A stretch of DNA of 64,000 bases from Collinsella aerofaciens. GTDB lineage: Bacteria; Actinomycetota; Coriobacteriia; Coriobacteriales; Coriobacteriaceae. The notes beneath the pieces are model-generated. The model saw only the letters and a list, made by a program, of their open reading frames with translations. It was not told where the DNA came from and did not search any database. The DNA is taken from NCBI RefSeq assembly GCF_009876115.1, contig NZ_WWSY01000005.1:62001-126000 (forward strand), written 5' to 3'. The translations under genes were made by a program, and so were the position numbers. This document shows, piece after piece, positions 43,951 to 52,554 of the stretch (positions within the stretch are counted from its first letter, which is position 1; each line of letters starts with the position of its first letter).

Positions 43951-45174
43951 ATGGGACGTTTTACCAATCCTCGCGATCTGTACTTTGGTGAGGGCGCTCG
44001 CCACGAGGTGAAGAACCTCAAGGGCAAGAAGGCCATCATCGTTTCTGGCGGCAGCTCTATGCGTCGCGGCGGGTTCCTGCAGGACGTTGAGGCCGACCTC
44101 AAAGAGGGCGGCTTCGAGGTCAAGCTGTTCGAGGGCGTCGAGTCCGATCCGTCCATCGAGACGGTCATGAAGGGCGCCGAGGCCATGCGCGAGTTCGAGC
44201 CCGACTGGATTATCGCCATCGGCGGCGGCTCGCCCATCGATGCCGCTAAGGCCATGTGGGTCTTCTATGAGTATCCCGAGGAGTCCTTCGATAACATCAT
44301 CCAGCCGTTCAGCTTCCCCGAGCTGCGTCAGAAGGCTCACTTCTGCGCCATTTCCTCCACCTCCGGTACCGCTACCGAGGTCACTGCCTTCTCCGTCATC
44401 ACCGACTACGCCAAGGGCATCAAGTACCCGCTGGCCGACTTCAACATCACCCCTGATGTCGCCATCGTTGACCCCGAGCTCACCTACACCATGCCCGCCA
44501 AGCTGTGCGCTCACACCGGCATGGACGCTCTGACCCACTGCATGGAGGCTTACGTTTCCACTTGTGCTTCCATGTTCACCGACGCTAACGCTCTGCACGG
44601 CATCCGCGAGATCGTCGAGTGGCTGCCCAAGTCCTATGCTGGTGACCATGAGGCCCGTCAGCACATGCATGAGGCTCAGTGCATCGCCGGCATCGCCTTC
44701 TCCTCGGGCCTGCTGGGCATCGTTCACTCCATGGCTCACAAGACCGGTGCAGCCTTTGAGAACGGCCACATCATCCACGGTGCTGCTAACGCCATGTACC
44801 TGGGCAAGGTCATCCAGTGGAACTCCAAGGATCCGCGTGCTGCCGAGCGTTACGCTTACGTGGCCAAGGAGATCCTGCACCTTCCCGGCGAGACCAACGA
44901 GGAGCTCATCGCTGCGCTCGTCCAGAAGATTCGCGACCTCAACGACCAGCTCAACATTCCGCAGTCCATCAAGGATTACGCGAATGGTGGCGTGAAGGTC
45001 GACGCCGAGAACCCGCAGATGGTCTCCGAGGAGGAGTTCCTCGCCAAGCTCCCCGAGATCGCCGCGAACGCCGAGCAGGACGCCTGCACGCCCGAGAACC
45101 CGCGTGAGACCAAGGCTGCCGACTTCGAGAAGATTCTCAAGGCCTGCTACTACGACACCGACATCGATTTCTAA
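43951..45174 (+). CDS. Iron-containing alcohol dehydrogenase
   Basis: 407 residues; AGGAGG lies 7 nt before ATG 43951. NAD-binding GGGSPIDAAKAMW and ISSTSGTATEVT lie in the N-terminal half. The metal site has HTGMDALTHCMEAY and HSMAHKTGAAF, with HIIHGAANA. It probably reduces aldehydes or ketones during fermentation. Length and motifs fit the butanol-dehydrogenase group. The substrate is not known. It has its own terminator, so it is a separate unit from the glycerol dehydrogenases downstream. Confidence 0.9.
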   Translation: MGRFTNPRDLYFGEGARHEVKNLKGKKAIIVSGGSSMRRGGFLQDVEADLKEGGFEVKLFEGVESDPSIETVMKGAEAMREFEPDWIIAIGGGSPIDAAKAMWVFYEYPEESFDNIIQPFSFPELRQKAHFCAISSTSGTATEVTAFSVITDYAKGIKYPLADFNITPDVAIVDPELTYTMPAKLCAHTGMDALTHCMEAYVSTCASMFTDANALHGIREIVEWLPKSYAGDHEARQHMHEAQCIAGIAFSSGLLGIVHSMAHKTGAAFENGHIIHGAANAMYLGKVIQWNSKDPRAAERYAYVAKEILHLPGETNEELIAALVQKIRDLNDQLNIPQSIKDYANGGVKVDAENPQMVSEEEFLAKLPEIAANAEQDACTPENPRETKAADFEKILKACYYDTDIDF

Positions 45175-45195
45175 TCGACTCTTGTTATCGTAACG

Positions 45196-45236
45196 AGGGG
45201 CTCCGCACGTATCTGTACGGAGCCCCTTTCTTTTTT
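45196..45236 (+). terminator. Terminator of the alcohol dehydrogenase gene
   Basis: A 10-bp perfect stem AGGGGCTCCG/CGGAGCCCCT, with a 12-nt loop and a long T-rich tail. Confidence 0.92.
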
Positions 45237-45252
45237 AGAGAATGGGATAAAA

Positions 45253-46353
45253 ATGGCTGCAATTTTCAATAGCCCCAGCAAGTACATCCAGGGTCCGGAC
45301 GAGCTCGCCAAGCTCGGCTCCTATGTCGAGCCGCTCGGCGCTAAGGCCCTCGTCATCGTGACACCTTCGGGCAAGAAGCGCGTCGGTGCCAAGATCGAGG
45401 GCGGCTTTGCCGAGGCTAAGGCCGAGCTGCTGTTTGAGGACTTTAACGGCGAGTGCTCCAAGGGCGAGGTCGATCGCCTGGTTGCGCTCGCTCGCGACAA
45501 CGGTTGCGACATCATCGTCGGCGTCGGTGGCGGCAAGATCCTCGATACCGCTAAGGCCGTTGCCTACTACCTGGAGTCCCCGGTTATCATTTGCCCCACC
45601 ATCGCCTCGACCGATGCACCGTGCTCGGCGCTTTCGGTGCTCTACACCGATGACGGCCAGTTCGATAAGTACCTGTTCCTTAAGGCAAACCCCAACATTG
45701 TCCTGATGGATACGACGGTTATCGCGGCGAGCCCGGTGCGTCTGACGGTTTCCGGTATGGGCGATGCGCTCGCAACCTACTTTGAGGCTCAGGCGACGCA
45801 CGATGCCGACGGTGGCACTTGCGCCGGCGGTAAGGGCGGAATGGCCGGCCTGGCGCTCGCCAAGCTCTGCTACGAGACGCTTATGGCCGATGGCGTCAAG
45901 GCCAAGGTCGCGCTGGAGAAGGGTGCGCTCACGCCTGCCGTCGAGCATATCATCGAGGCCAATACGCTGCTTTCGGGCATTGGCTTTGAGAGCTCGGGCC
46001 TTGCTGCTGCTCATGCCATCCACAATGGCCTGACGATGCTGCCCGAGTGCCACGGCATGTATCACGGCGAGAAGGTCGCCTTTGGCACCATCGTCCAGCT
46101 GGTACTCGAGGATGCTCCGACTGAGAAACTCGAGGAAGTCTTGGGCTTCTGCATTGAGCTGGGCCTGCCGGTCACGATGAAGGAACTTGGCGTTGCCGAG
46201 CTTACGCGCGAGCAGGCCATGATTGTTGCCGAGGCCGCCTGCGCGCCCGATGACACCATGTGCAACATGCCGTTTGAGGTGACGCCCGAGATGGTCGCAA
46301 ACGCCATCCTGGGTGCCGACGCACTGGGTCACTACTACCTCATGGATGAGTAA
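45253..46353 (+). CDS. gldA: Glycerol dehydrogenase
   Basis: 366 residues from ATG 45253. NAD-binding VGVGGGKILDTAKAVAYY, then metal ligands in SGMGDALATYFEA, AHAIHNGLT and MYHGEKVAFG. It oxidises glycerol to dihydroxyacetone, or the reverse in fermentation. A homologue with altered metal-site neighbours follows in tandem. It starts only 17 bp after the previous terminator. Confidence 0.9.
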   Translation: MAAIFNSPSKYIQGPDELAKLGSYVEPLGAKALVIVTPSGKKRVGAKIEGGFAEAKAELLFEDFNGECSKGEVDRLVALARDNGCDIIVGVGGGKILDTAKAVAYYLESPVIICPTIASTDAPCSALSVLYTDDGQFDKYLFLKANPNIVLMDTTVIAASPVRLTVSGMGDALATYFEAQATHDADGGTCAGGKGGMAGLALAKLCYETLMADGVKAKVALEKGALTPAVEHIIEANTLLSGIGFESSGLAAAHAIHNGLTMLPECHGMYHGEKVAFGTIVQLVLEDAPTEKLEEVLGFCIELGLPVTMKELGVAELTREQAMIVAEAACAPDDTMCNMPFEVTPEMVANAILGADALGHYYLMDE

Positions 46354-46365
46354 ATCACGCTAAGG

Positions 46366-46401
46366 AAGGGGCAAAGCCGGAAGATGGCTTTGCCCCTTTT
46401 T
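46366..46401 (+). terminator. gldA terminator
   Basis: A perfect 13-bp stem AAGGGGCAAAGCC/GGCTTTGCCCCTT, followed by TTT. Confidence 0.93.
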
Positions 46402-46408
46402 GCTATGG

Positions 46409-46465
46409 TGCAAAGTAACCTGTTCCAATGCACGAGTTGGTGCAGGGGGGACAGGTTACTTTGCA
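46409..46465. repeat. 15-bp inverted repeat with GGGACAGG core
   Basis: TGCAAAGTAACCTGT (46409-46423) and its complement (46451-46465) flank 27 nt ending GGGGGG before ACAGG, so the right side reads GGGACAGG as in the repeats at 5956 and 39075. It lies between the two glycerol dehydrogenase genes, ahead of the second start. Confidence 0.75.
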
Positions 46466-46498
46466 TCAATCTTTGTTTGATGAAGGGCGGATTCGCGT

Positions 46499-47566
46499 AT
46501 GGCGCTTCCTATGGTTTATGGCGGTCCCGGCCGGTATGTTCAGGGGCCGGGCGAACTTTCGCGTCAGGGCAGGTATTTGTCATGGTTGGGCTGCGCTGCC
46601 TACGTATTGTTTGACCAGGGCACCGAGGATCGGCTGTGCAGGCAGATCGTCGATGGATTTCTGGATGAAGATCTAAGCGAGCCGTTCTTTAAAATTTACA
46701 ACGGTCCCTGTACGGAAGATGCCGTTGTCGAAATGGCCAAGGAAGCCCGGGCTGAGTATTGCGACATGGTAGTCGGTATCGGTGGTGGCAAGATGCTCGA
46801 TATCGCTAAGGCCGTTGCGTTTTATGCCGAGCTGCCGTTGTGCGTATGCCCCACGGCGGCTTCGATGGACGGTCCGTGCAGCGCGATTTCGGTGCTGTAT
46901 CACGAGGATGGGTCGTTCGACCGCTACCTGATGCTCGAGAAGAATCCGGACCTGGTCGTGGTCGATACCAACGTGGTCGCGGCGGCCCCACTGCGTATGA
47001 CGGTCGCCGGTATGGGCGATGCGCTGACAACGTATTTCGAGGCGCGTTCGTGCGCCGCGGCGCACGGTGCCAACGAGCACGGTGGCGCGTCGGGGCACTT
47101 GGCGCTGGTCGCGGCACGTGCCTGCTACGACACGCTTATGGAATGCGGCGTCGCTGCCAAGCGCGATCTCAAAAAGGGGCGTACATCGCCGGCGGTTGAG
47201 CGCCTGATCGAGTGCAACATCCTGCTTTCGGGCGTTGGCTTTGAGAGCGGTGGCTTGGCGTTGGCGCATGCCATCGCCAACGGCCTGACGATTTTGCCCG
47301 AGTGCAAGGCTATGCACGGCGAGGCCGTAGCGTTTGGTCTGGTGGTCCAGCTGCGCCTGGAGCGTGCGCCCGAGCTTGAACAGGTGCTCGAGTTTTGCCA
47401 GCGCGTCGGTCTGCCGACGACGCTCAAGGAGCTGGGCCTTGGCGAGATTTCCGATGCCGACCTGATGAGTGTTGCGGATGCGGCCTTTAGAAACGAACGC
47501 AATATGGCCAACGAGCAGGCCAAGGTGACCAAACAAAAGCTCGTCGAGCTCATGCGCGAGGCATAG
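46499..47566 (+). CDS. Glycerol dehydrogenase paralogue
   Basis: 355 residues; GAAGGG about 11 nt before ATG 46499. It aligns with gldA along its length (YGGPGRYVQGPGEL, VGIGGGKMLDIAKAVAFY, AGMGDALTTYFEA), but HAIHNG of gldA is HAIANG here and MYHGEK is AMHGEA. The main metal ligands seem kept. Substrate range may differ. It lies 145 bp after gldA with a terminator and repeat between. Confidence 0.85.
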   Translation: MALPMVYGGPGRYVQGPGELSRQGRYLSWLGCAAYVLFDQGTEDRLCRQIVDGFLDEDLSEPFFKIYNGPCTEDAVVEMAKEARAEYCDMVVGIGGGKMLDIAKAVAFYAELPLCVCPTAASMDGPCSAISVLYHEDGSFDRYLMLEKNPDLVVVDTNVVAAAPLRMTVAGMGDALTTYFEARSCAAAHGANEHGGASGHLALVAARACYDTLMECGVAAKRDLKKGRTSPAVERLIECNILLSGVGFESGGLALAHAIANGLTILPECKAMHGEAVAFGLVVQLRLERAPELEQVLEFCQRVGLPTTLKELGLGEISDADLMSVADAAFRNERNMANEQAKVTKQKLVELMREA

Positions 47567-47716
47567 TTTGGCGCTTGATCTACCTTGTGCAATCGAGGCG
47601 GCGATAGACCGGGGCTATTTGCCGCAAAGATGCTCCGCGTGTAATTTGCCCGAGGCGTGGGCCGATAGCGTATCATTATCTCTTGCTTGTTTGCACTGCT
47701 CAGGGAGGGGCCGCGC

Positions 47717-48970
47717 ATGGCGCAGGAACACGATCTATTTGATGACATTATCGAGATCAGCAAGGGTTTCGACTTTCTTAAAAACCCGCTTGGCGGCGTG
47801 ACCGATGCACTCGATCCGTCAGCGCCGCAGTGGAATCCTGCCGACTATAAGGAGCGTCCGCGCGGCAACACGATTCCGTGCCTGGCCTGCAAAAACGAGA
47901 AGAGCGGCTGCACCGCGTGCATGGACGTGTGCCCGGTCAACGCCATCGAGGTCGAGGAAGACGCCATCGAGATCCTCGACTCCTGTCGCAAGTGCGGCCT
48001 GTGCGCCGCTGCTTGCCCGACGGAGGCGATCATCTCTCCGCGCCTTGCGCCCAAAAACGTTTACGACGACATTGTCTCTGCTGCTACGAGCCATGAGACC
48101 GCCTACGTCACCTGCACGCGCGCCCTCAAGCGCATGCCGCGCGAAAATGAAGTCGTCGTCGCCTGTGTGGGCGATATTACGGCCGAGACCTGGTTCTCGG
48201 TGCTGGCCGATTATCCCAACGTGAGCGTGTACCTGCCGCTGGGCGTGTGCGATAAGTGCCGTAACACCGGTGGCGAGGACATCCTGGGCGAGGCCATTGC
48301 TACCGCCGAGGAGTGGGCGGGCACGGGCATGGGTCTGGAGGTCGATCCCAAAAGCCTCAAGTGCCATAAGCGCCGCGAGTACGAGCGCAAGGAGTACATG
48401 GAAAAGATCGCCCGCACCACGGGCCTTACCGTGACAAAGCTCAATCCGGCAACGGCGGCACTGGCCTCGGTGACGCAGAAGCTCAAAGCCCATCGTCATC
48501 AGATCACCCAACTGGAGCGCACGCTCAACACCATGTGCGGCACCACGACGACCAAGCGTCGCCGTTCGCTCACGCACGGGCGGCAGCTGGTGCTCTCGAC
48601 GCTGCAAAACCACCCCGAGCTTGCCCAGAACATGCAGGTGAGCACGCCTGAGTGTGATTTTGACAAGTGCACGTCGTGTGGCGAGTGTGTCAATGTATGT
48701 CCCACGTTCGCCTGCGATTTGGTGGGAAGCGGCCGCTTTGCGTTGGAGTCCACGTATTGTTTGGGCTGCGGTGCCTGCGTCAAGGTGTGCCCCGAGCATG
48801 CGCTCAAGTTAGTTAAGCATGACGCGTCCAATCTGGTCGTCGTCGATCCCGAAGCCGAGGAAAAGGCCGCCCAGAAGGCGAAGGCTCACGAAGAAGCTGA
48901 GAAGGTCAAGGCCGAGGCAAAGGCCAAGCTTGACAAGATGCTCGACCAGGTGGAAAAGCTCGCGGACTAG
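47717..48970 (+). CDS. 4Fe-4S dicluster protein with two ferredoxin-like modules
   Basis: 417 residues from ATG 47717 (GGGAGGGG upstream). The N-terminal module has CLACKNEKSGCTACMDVCPVNAI-type cysteines (residues about 54-100) and a second site CRKCGLCAAACP. The middle has CDKCRNTGGED, possibly a further metal site. The C-terminal module has CTSCGECVNVCP and CLGCGACVKVCP. A lysine- and alanine-rich helix ends the chain. It is probably a soluble electron carrier. Partner enzymes are not identified. Confidence 0.8.
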   Translation: MAQEHDLFDDIIEISKGFDFLKNPLGGVTDALDPSAPQWNPADYKERPRGNTIPCLACKNEKSGCTACMDVCPVNAIEVEEDAIEILDSCRKCGLCAAACPTEAIISPRLAPKNVYDDIVSAATSHETAYVTCTRALKRMPRENEVVVACVGDITAETWFSVLADYPNVSVYLPLGVCDKCRNTGGEDILGEAIATAEEWAGTGMGLEVDPKSLKCHKRREYERKEYMEKIARTTGLTVTKLNPATAALASVTQKLKAHRHQITQLERTLNTMCGTTTTKRRRSLTHGRQLVLSTLQNHPELAQNMQVSTPECDFDKCTSCGECVNVCPTFACDLVGSGRFALESTYCLGCGACVKVCPEHALKLVKHDASNLVVVDPEAEEKAAQKAKAHEEAEKVKAEAKAKLDKMLDQVEKLAD

Positions 48971-49084
48971 TCAGCGACCCCTATCTCTGCTTCATTCGTG
49001 CCGCCGTGGTGTCCGGGTTCGCCCAGATGCTGCGGCGGCGCTATACTTATGCAGTTTGAAATGCTTGTACCAAAAGGAGCTGTC

Positions 49085-50161
49085 GTGTCCCTTTCCATCG
49101 GTATCGTGGGCCTGCCCAACGTGGGCAAGTCGACGCTGTTCACCGCGCTTACCAAAAAGACCGGCCTTGCCGCCAACTACCCGTTTGCCACGATCGACCC
49201 CAACGTGGGTATCGTCGATGTGCCCGATAGCCGTCTGCAAAAGCTCGCCGACATCGTCAACCCGGGTCGCATTGTGCCGGCGACGGTCGAGTTCGTCGAC
49301 ATCGCAGGTCTGGTGAAGGGCGCTAACGAGGGTGAGGGTCTGGGTAACCAGTTCCTGGCCAACATTCGCGAGACCGACGCCATCTGCGAGGTCGTGCGCT
49401 ACTTTAAGGACCCCAACGTTATGCGCGAGGTGGGCCGCACGGGCGAGTTCGTCGATCCCGCCGGCGATGCCGACACCATCATGACCGAGCTTATCCTGGC
49501 CGACATGGGCACGCTCGAGAAGCAGCTGCCCAAGCTCGAGAAAGAGGCCAAGCGCGACAAGGAGCTCATGCCCAAGTTCGAGGTCGCCAAGCGCCTGCTC
49601 GCCTGGCTCAACGAGGGTAAGCGTGCTGCGTCCATGGAGATGACCGACGAGGAGCGCGCCGCTGCCAAGGGCCTGTTCCTGCTCACCATGAAGCCCATCC
49701 TGTATGTGGCTAACGTGGACGAGGATATGCTCAACGACGATCTGGCGCCCATCGATGGCGTCAAGCCGCTGCCGATCTGCGCCAAGATCGAGGCCGAGCT
49801 TTCCGAGCTCGATTCCGAGGATGCGGCCGACTACCTGGAGAGCTTGGGCCTGGAGCAGCCTGGTCTGGACATGCTCGCGCAGGCTGCCTACAAGCTGCTT
49901 GGTCTGCAGTCGTTCTTTACGGCTGGCGAGATGGAGGTCAAGGCCTGGACGGTTCGCCAGGGCGCGACTGCCCCGCAGGCCGCCGGCGTTATCCACACCG
50001 ACTTTGAGCGCGGCTTTATTAAGGCCGAGGTCATTGGCTATGACGACTACATCGAGCTCGGCGGTGAGCAGGGCGCCAAGGCCGCCGGCAAGCTGCGTAT
50101 CGAGGGCAAGGACTATGTCATGGCCGATGGCGATGTCGTGCACTTCCGCTTTAACGTGTAA
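49085..50161 (+). CDS. ychF: Obg-like ATPase YchF
   Basis: 358 residues from GTG 49085, with AAAAGGAG 6 nt upstream; longer ORF starts from 48998 lack support. P-loop GLPNVGKST, switch [18 protein letters not shown], and the C-terminal TGS-like domain with [24 protein letters not shown] are all present. YchF binds ATP rather than GTP and associates with ribosomes and stress responses. It is followed after 11 bp by a DUF1648 protein. Confidence 0.95.
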   Translation: MSLSIGIVGLPNVGKSTLFTALTKKTGLAANYPFATIDPNVGIVDVPDSRLQKLADIVNPGRIVPATVEFVDIAGLVKGANEGEGLGNQFLANIRETDAICEVVRYFKDPNVMREVGRTGEFVDPAGDADTIMTELILADMGTLEKQLPKLEKEAKRDKELMPKFEVAKRLLAWLNEGKRAASMEMTDEERAAAKGLFLLTMKPILYVANVDEDMLNDDLAPIDGVKPLPICAKIEAELSELDSEDAADYLESLGLEQPGLDMLAQAAYKLLGLQSFFTAGEMEVKAWTVRQGATAPQAAGVIHTDFERGFIKAEVIGYDDYIELGGEQGAKAAGKLRIEGKDYVMADGDVVHFRFNV

Positions 50162-50172
50162 GGACGACGCAT

Positions 50173-50556
50173 ATGTTTAAATATGGCAAAAAAGCTGGCT
50201 ACATGGGTATTGCACTGCTCGTACTTGCGGTGATTCCGCTGGTGGTCGCAGCGTGTGTTATCCCCAACATTGGTCCCGAGGTTGCAACAAAGTTTAACGC
50301 AGCCGGCGAGGTGACGCGCTGGGGCAAGAGCTACGAGCTGCTGGCACTGCCGGTGCTCAACCTGTTGCTGAGCGTGGCGACGTACTTTACGGCGGGACGC
50401 CAGGCTAAAAACAATGATGACTCCGCCGCCATGGCGCGCATCGTGTGCGAGCGCTACCTGCGAAACGGCTGCATCACGGGCGTGTTCCTCAACGTGATTA
50501 ACGTTTACTTTATGTACTCGGCGATTACCGGAACGGGCTTTGGCTTTGGTTTCTAG
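50173..50556 (+). CDS. DUF1648 membrane protein
   Basis: 127 residues; AAGGACG 8 nt before ATG 50173. Three predicted membrane segments (about 12-32, 56-70, 98-120). The loop TKFNAAGEVTRWGKSYE is the DUF1648 signature, known from SdpI-like immunity proteins. Function in this setting is unknown. Probably co-transcribed with ychF. Confidence 0.8.
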   Translation: MFKYGKKAGYMGIALLVLAVIPLVVAACVIPNIGPEVATKFNAAGEVTRWGKSYELLALPVLNLLLSVATYFTAGRQAKNNDDSAAMARIVCERYLRNGCITGVFLNVINVYFMYSAITGTGFGFGF

Positions 50557-50565
50557 CTTGTCCTT

Positions 50566-50955
50566 TTAGGCAACGAGCCTGCACGCATATTCAATGGCTG
50601 CTGCGAGGCCGCCGCTCGATCGTGGTTTAAAGACCATGTCGGCGGCGGCCTCGTTTTCGTATCCGGCGCCGCGAAGGGTGAGCGCGGTACCGGCTTCCAA
50701 GAGAAGTGGCAGGCCACGCTGGCTGGTTGCGATTACGGCAGCCTGATTGAGCGAGCAGCTGTGCGCTTGGCATTGAATGGCAAGTTCACCTTGCGCCGGG
50801 CAATGGACCAGAACGGCGGCGACGCGACTTGATAGCAATGCAAATGCTGTGCGCTCATCGGGCGAAAGGCATTCTGCTTCAACGACGACGAGCGTGGGTG
50901 GTGCGCTGTTTGTGCGAGGCGTGGCTCGGTACATGCGGACCGAAGAACCCGACAT
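50566..50955 (-). CDS. Small hypothetical protein under palindromic operator
   Basis: 129 residues from ATG 50955, with AGGAG 8 nt upstream. It is alpha/beta, with VVVEAECLSPDERTAFALLS and AAVLVHCPAQGELAI; no known family. It is divergent from a 72-residue XRE regulator, and a 24-bp palindrome lies between them, so it is probably that regulator's target. The coding end contains a terminator for the opposite strand. Confidence 0.65.
   Translation of the reverse strand: MSGSSVRMYRATPRTNSAPPTLVVVEAECLSPDERTAFALLSSRVAAVLVHCPAQGELAIQCQAHSCSLNQAAVIATSQRGLPLLLEAGTALTLRGAGYENEAAADMVFKPRSSGGLAAAIEYACRLVA
50604..50657 (+). terminator. Plus-strand terminator inside the end of the convergent gene
   Basis: CGAGGCCGCCGC (50604-50615) pairs with GCGGCGGCCTCG (50642-50653), followed by TTTT, on the plus strand. 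It would end the ychF-DUF1648 transcript while coding for the C-terminus of the minus-strand gene. Confidence 0.6.
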
Positions 50956-50978
50956 AGAAAACTCCTGTGTATTCGGCA

Positions 50979-51002
50979 AAACGTAAACTATAGTTTACGT
51001 TT
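50979..51002. promoter_or_regulatory. 24-bp perfect palindromic operator
   Basis: A perfect 24-bp palindrome with half-site AAACGTAAACTA lies between the divergent genes at 50566 and 51032. TATAGT of a likely -10 box lies at its centre, so binding would block the promoter. It is the probable operator of the XRE regulator. Confidence 0.75.
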
Positions 51003-51031
51003 ATGTTCGGCTCCATTTCAAACTCGGATGC

Positions 51032-51250
51032 ATGGACGAACGTGCGAAACAGATTCTTGGCAGGCGGGTCGAAGAGACACGCAGGGACCTTGGTATCTCC
51101 AAGGTTGATTTTTGTGTGGCGACAGGAATCAGCCGACCCTACCTCGACCGAATCGAAGATGGGACGGCAAATTTCACGCTCAAGGTTCTATTTAAGATCG
51201 CGCCCGCACTCGGCATGACGGTGTCAGAACTTCTCGAGGGTATCGAATAG
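51032..51250 (+). CDS. XRE-family HTH regulator, small
   Basis: 72 residues. A single Cro/CI-type helix-turn-helix (ISKVDFCVATGISRPYLDRIEDG) fills the chain. The ATG at 51032 has no clear Shine-Dalgarno and lies 30 bp from the palindrome, so translation may be nearly leaderless. It probably represses its own gene and the divergent one. Confidence 0.8.
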   Translation: MDERAKQILGRRVEETRRDLGISKVDFCVATGISRPYLDRIEDGTANFTLKVLFKIAPALGMTVSELLEGIE

Positions 51251-51272
51251 GGGATACCCGTCGACAACCGAA

Positions 51273-52286
51273 TTACGCCATCGGGATGCGGTCGTGGTTG
51301 ACTTGGCTGTAGAACAGGCGCTGGATCTCGGCGGCATCGCGTGACTGGCCGAGTGCCCACATGGTCTTGGCCACGAGTGTCTCGGTGGTCATGTCGTCGC
51401 CGCGCAGAATGCCCGGATAATCGGCGTAAGCACGGCCGACCTCATAAACGCCCAGATCGAGGCCCTCTTCGGGGACCTGCGTGGTCATAACGACGGTGCG
51501 GCCCGAATCGACCCAGCGGAAAATTGCCTCTTGGAACGACTCGCCCGACTCGCCAAACTCGGGAATGCCGCCAATGCCAAAGGTCTCAAGGATTGCAGCA
51601 TCGTAGCTGTCGGCAAGGGCGTCCAGGATACCCGGGTTCACGCCGGGCGTTAGCTTAAGGACAAACACGCGCGGGTCGATGCTGTCGTAGAAACGCACCG
51701 GGTTTTCGCCCTGATGCGTGCCGTGAAGCCCGTTGCGCACGATGCGGTCGTTGCGGATATAGGCGATGGGCGGATAGTTGACGCTAATGAACGCGTTAAA
51801 GCTCATGGTACGCTGCTTGCGGGCGCGCGTGCCGGCAATGGCGACGCCGCCAAACACAATCGAGACATCGTGTGAGTGCTCGTCGAGCGCATAGAGCAGG
51901 CTCTGGTACAGATTGAGTTTGGCGTCAGTAAAGGGATTGCCCATGGGCTTTTGAGAGCCGGTGAGCACGATGGGCTTGGGGCTGTCCTGAATCAGGTAGG
52001 AAAGCGCTGCCGCGGTGTAGCTCATGGTGTCGGTGCCGTGCAGAATCACGAAGCCGTCGTGGTCGACATAACCCTCGACGATGACGTCGCGGATACGCAT
52101 CCAGTCACTGGGGCGCATATTGGTGCTGTCGATGTTCATGGGCTGCACGACGTCGAGCTCGCAGAGGCCCGAGATCTCGGGGACGCTCTGGGCGAGTTCC
52201 TCACCGGTCAGGGCGGGGGAGAGGCCGTTGCCGTCCTCGGTCGATGCGATGGTGCCGCCCGTGGCGATGAGAAGGATGCGCTTCAT
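51273..52286 (-). CDS. ansA: Type I L-asparaginase
   Basis: 337 residues from ATG 52286; AGGAAT upstream; the ORF start at 52358 is not needed. The nucleophile Thr12 is in LIATGGTIAST and the second Thr in LHGTDTMSYTAAALSY. It hydrolyses asparagine to aspartate and ammonia in the cytoplasm. It is divergent from guaA and convergent with the XRE gene. Confidence 0.93.
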   Translation of the reverse strand: MKRILLIATGGTIASTEDGNGLSPALTGEELAQSVPEISGLCELDVVQPMNIDSTNMRPSDWMRIRDVIVEGYVDHDGFVILHGTDTMSYTAAALSYLIQDSPKPIVLTGSQKPMGNPFTDAKLNLYQSLLYALDEHSHDVSIVFGGVAIAGTRARKQRTMSFNAFISVNYPPIAYIRNDRIVRNGLHGTHQGENPVRFYDSIDPRVFVLKLTPGVNPGILDALADSYDAAILETFGIGGIPEFGESGESFQEAIFRWVDSGRTVVMTTQVPEEGLDLGVYEVGRAYADYPGILRGDDMTTETLVAKTMWALGQSRDAAEIQRLFYSQVNHDRIPMA

Positions 52287-52554
52287 TCTGGTATTCCTAT
52301 CGTATTTGCCGCCGCAAGGGCGGAGCCGTTCGGCAGTATTGTGGCACAGGGCGTCCAATGTTCAAACGTATTACATCATCTGTAACGTTTGGTAACACTT
52401 CAATTGCTGTCAAATAGGAGCCCAGGTCGTGCGTTTGCCGTGCGCTGATGGCTGCGAGGGACGAGAAACCCCATATAACGTGTACACTATGAAGGCAATT
52501 TTCGTTCATTCGCGCGGGTGGGCATCGGCTCCCCGCCAACAAGAGGGGGAAACC
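52287..52554. other. Divergent region between ansA and guaA
   Basis: The promoters of both genes must lie here. I looked for a purine riboswitch before guaA and found none. TACACT near 52484 is a possible -10 box with no good -35. Confidence 0.4.

Noticed and set aside
52360-52554. Purine riboswitch before guaA
   Set aside because: The three-way junction with its conserved loops is not present.
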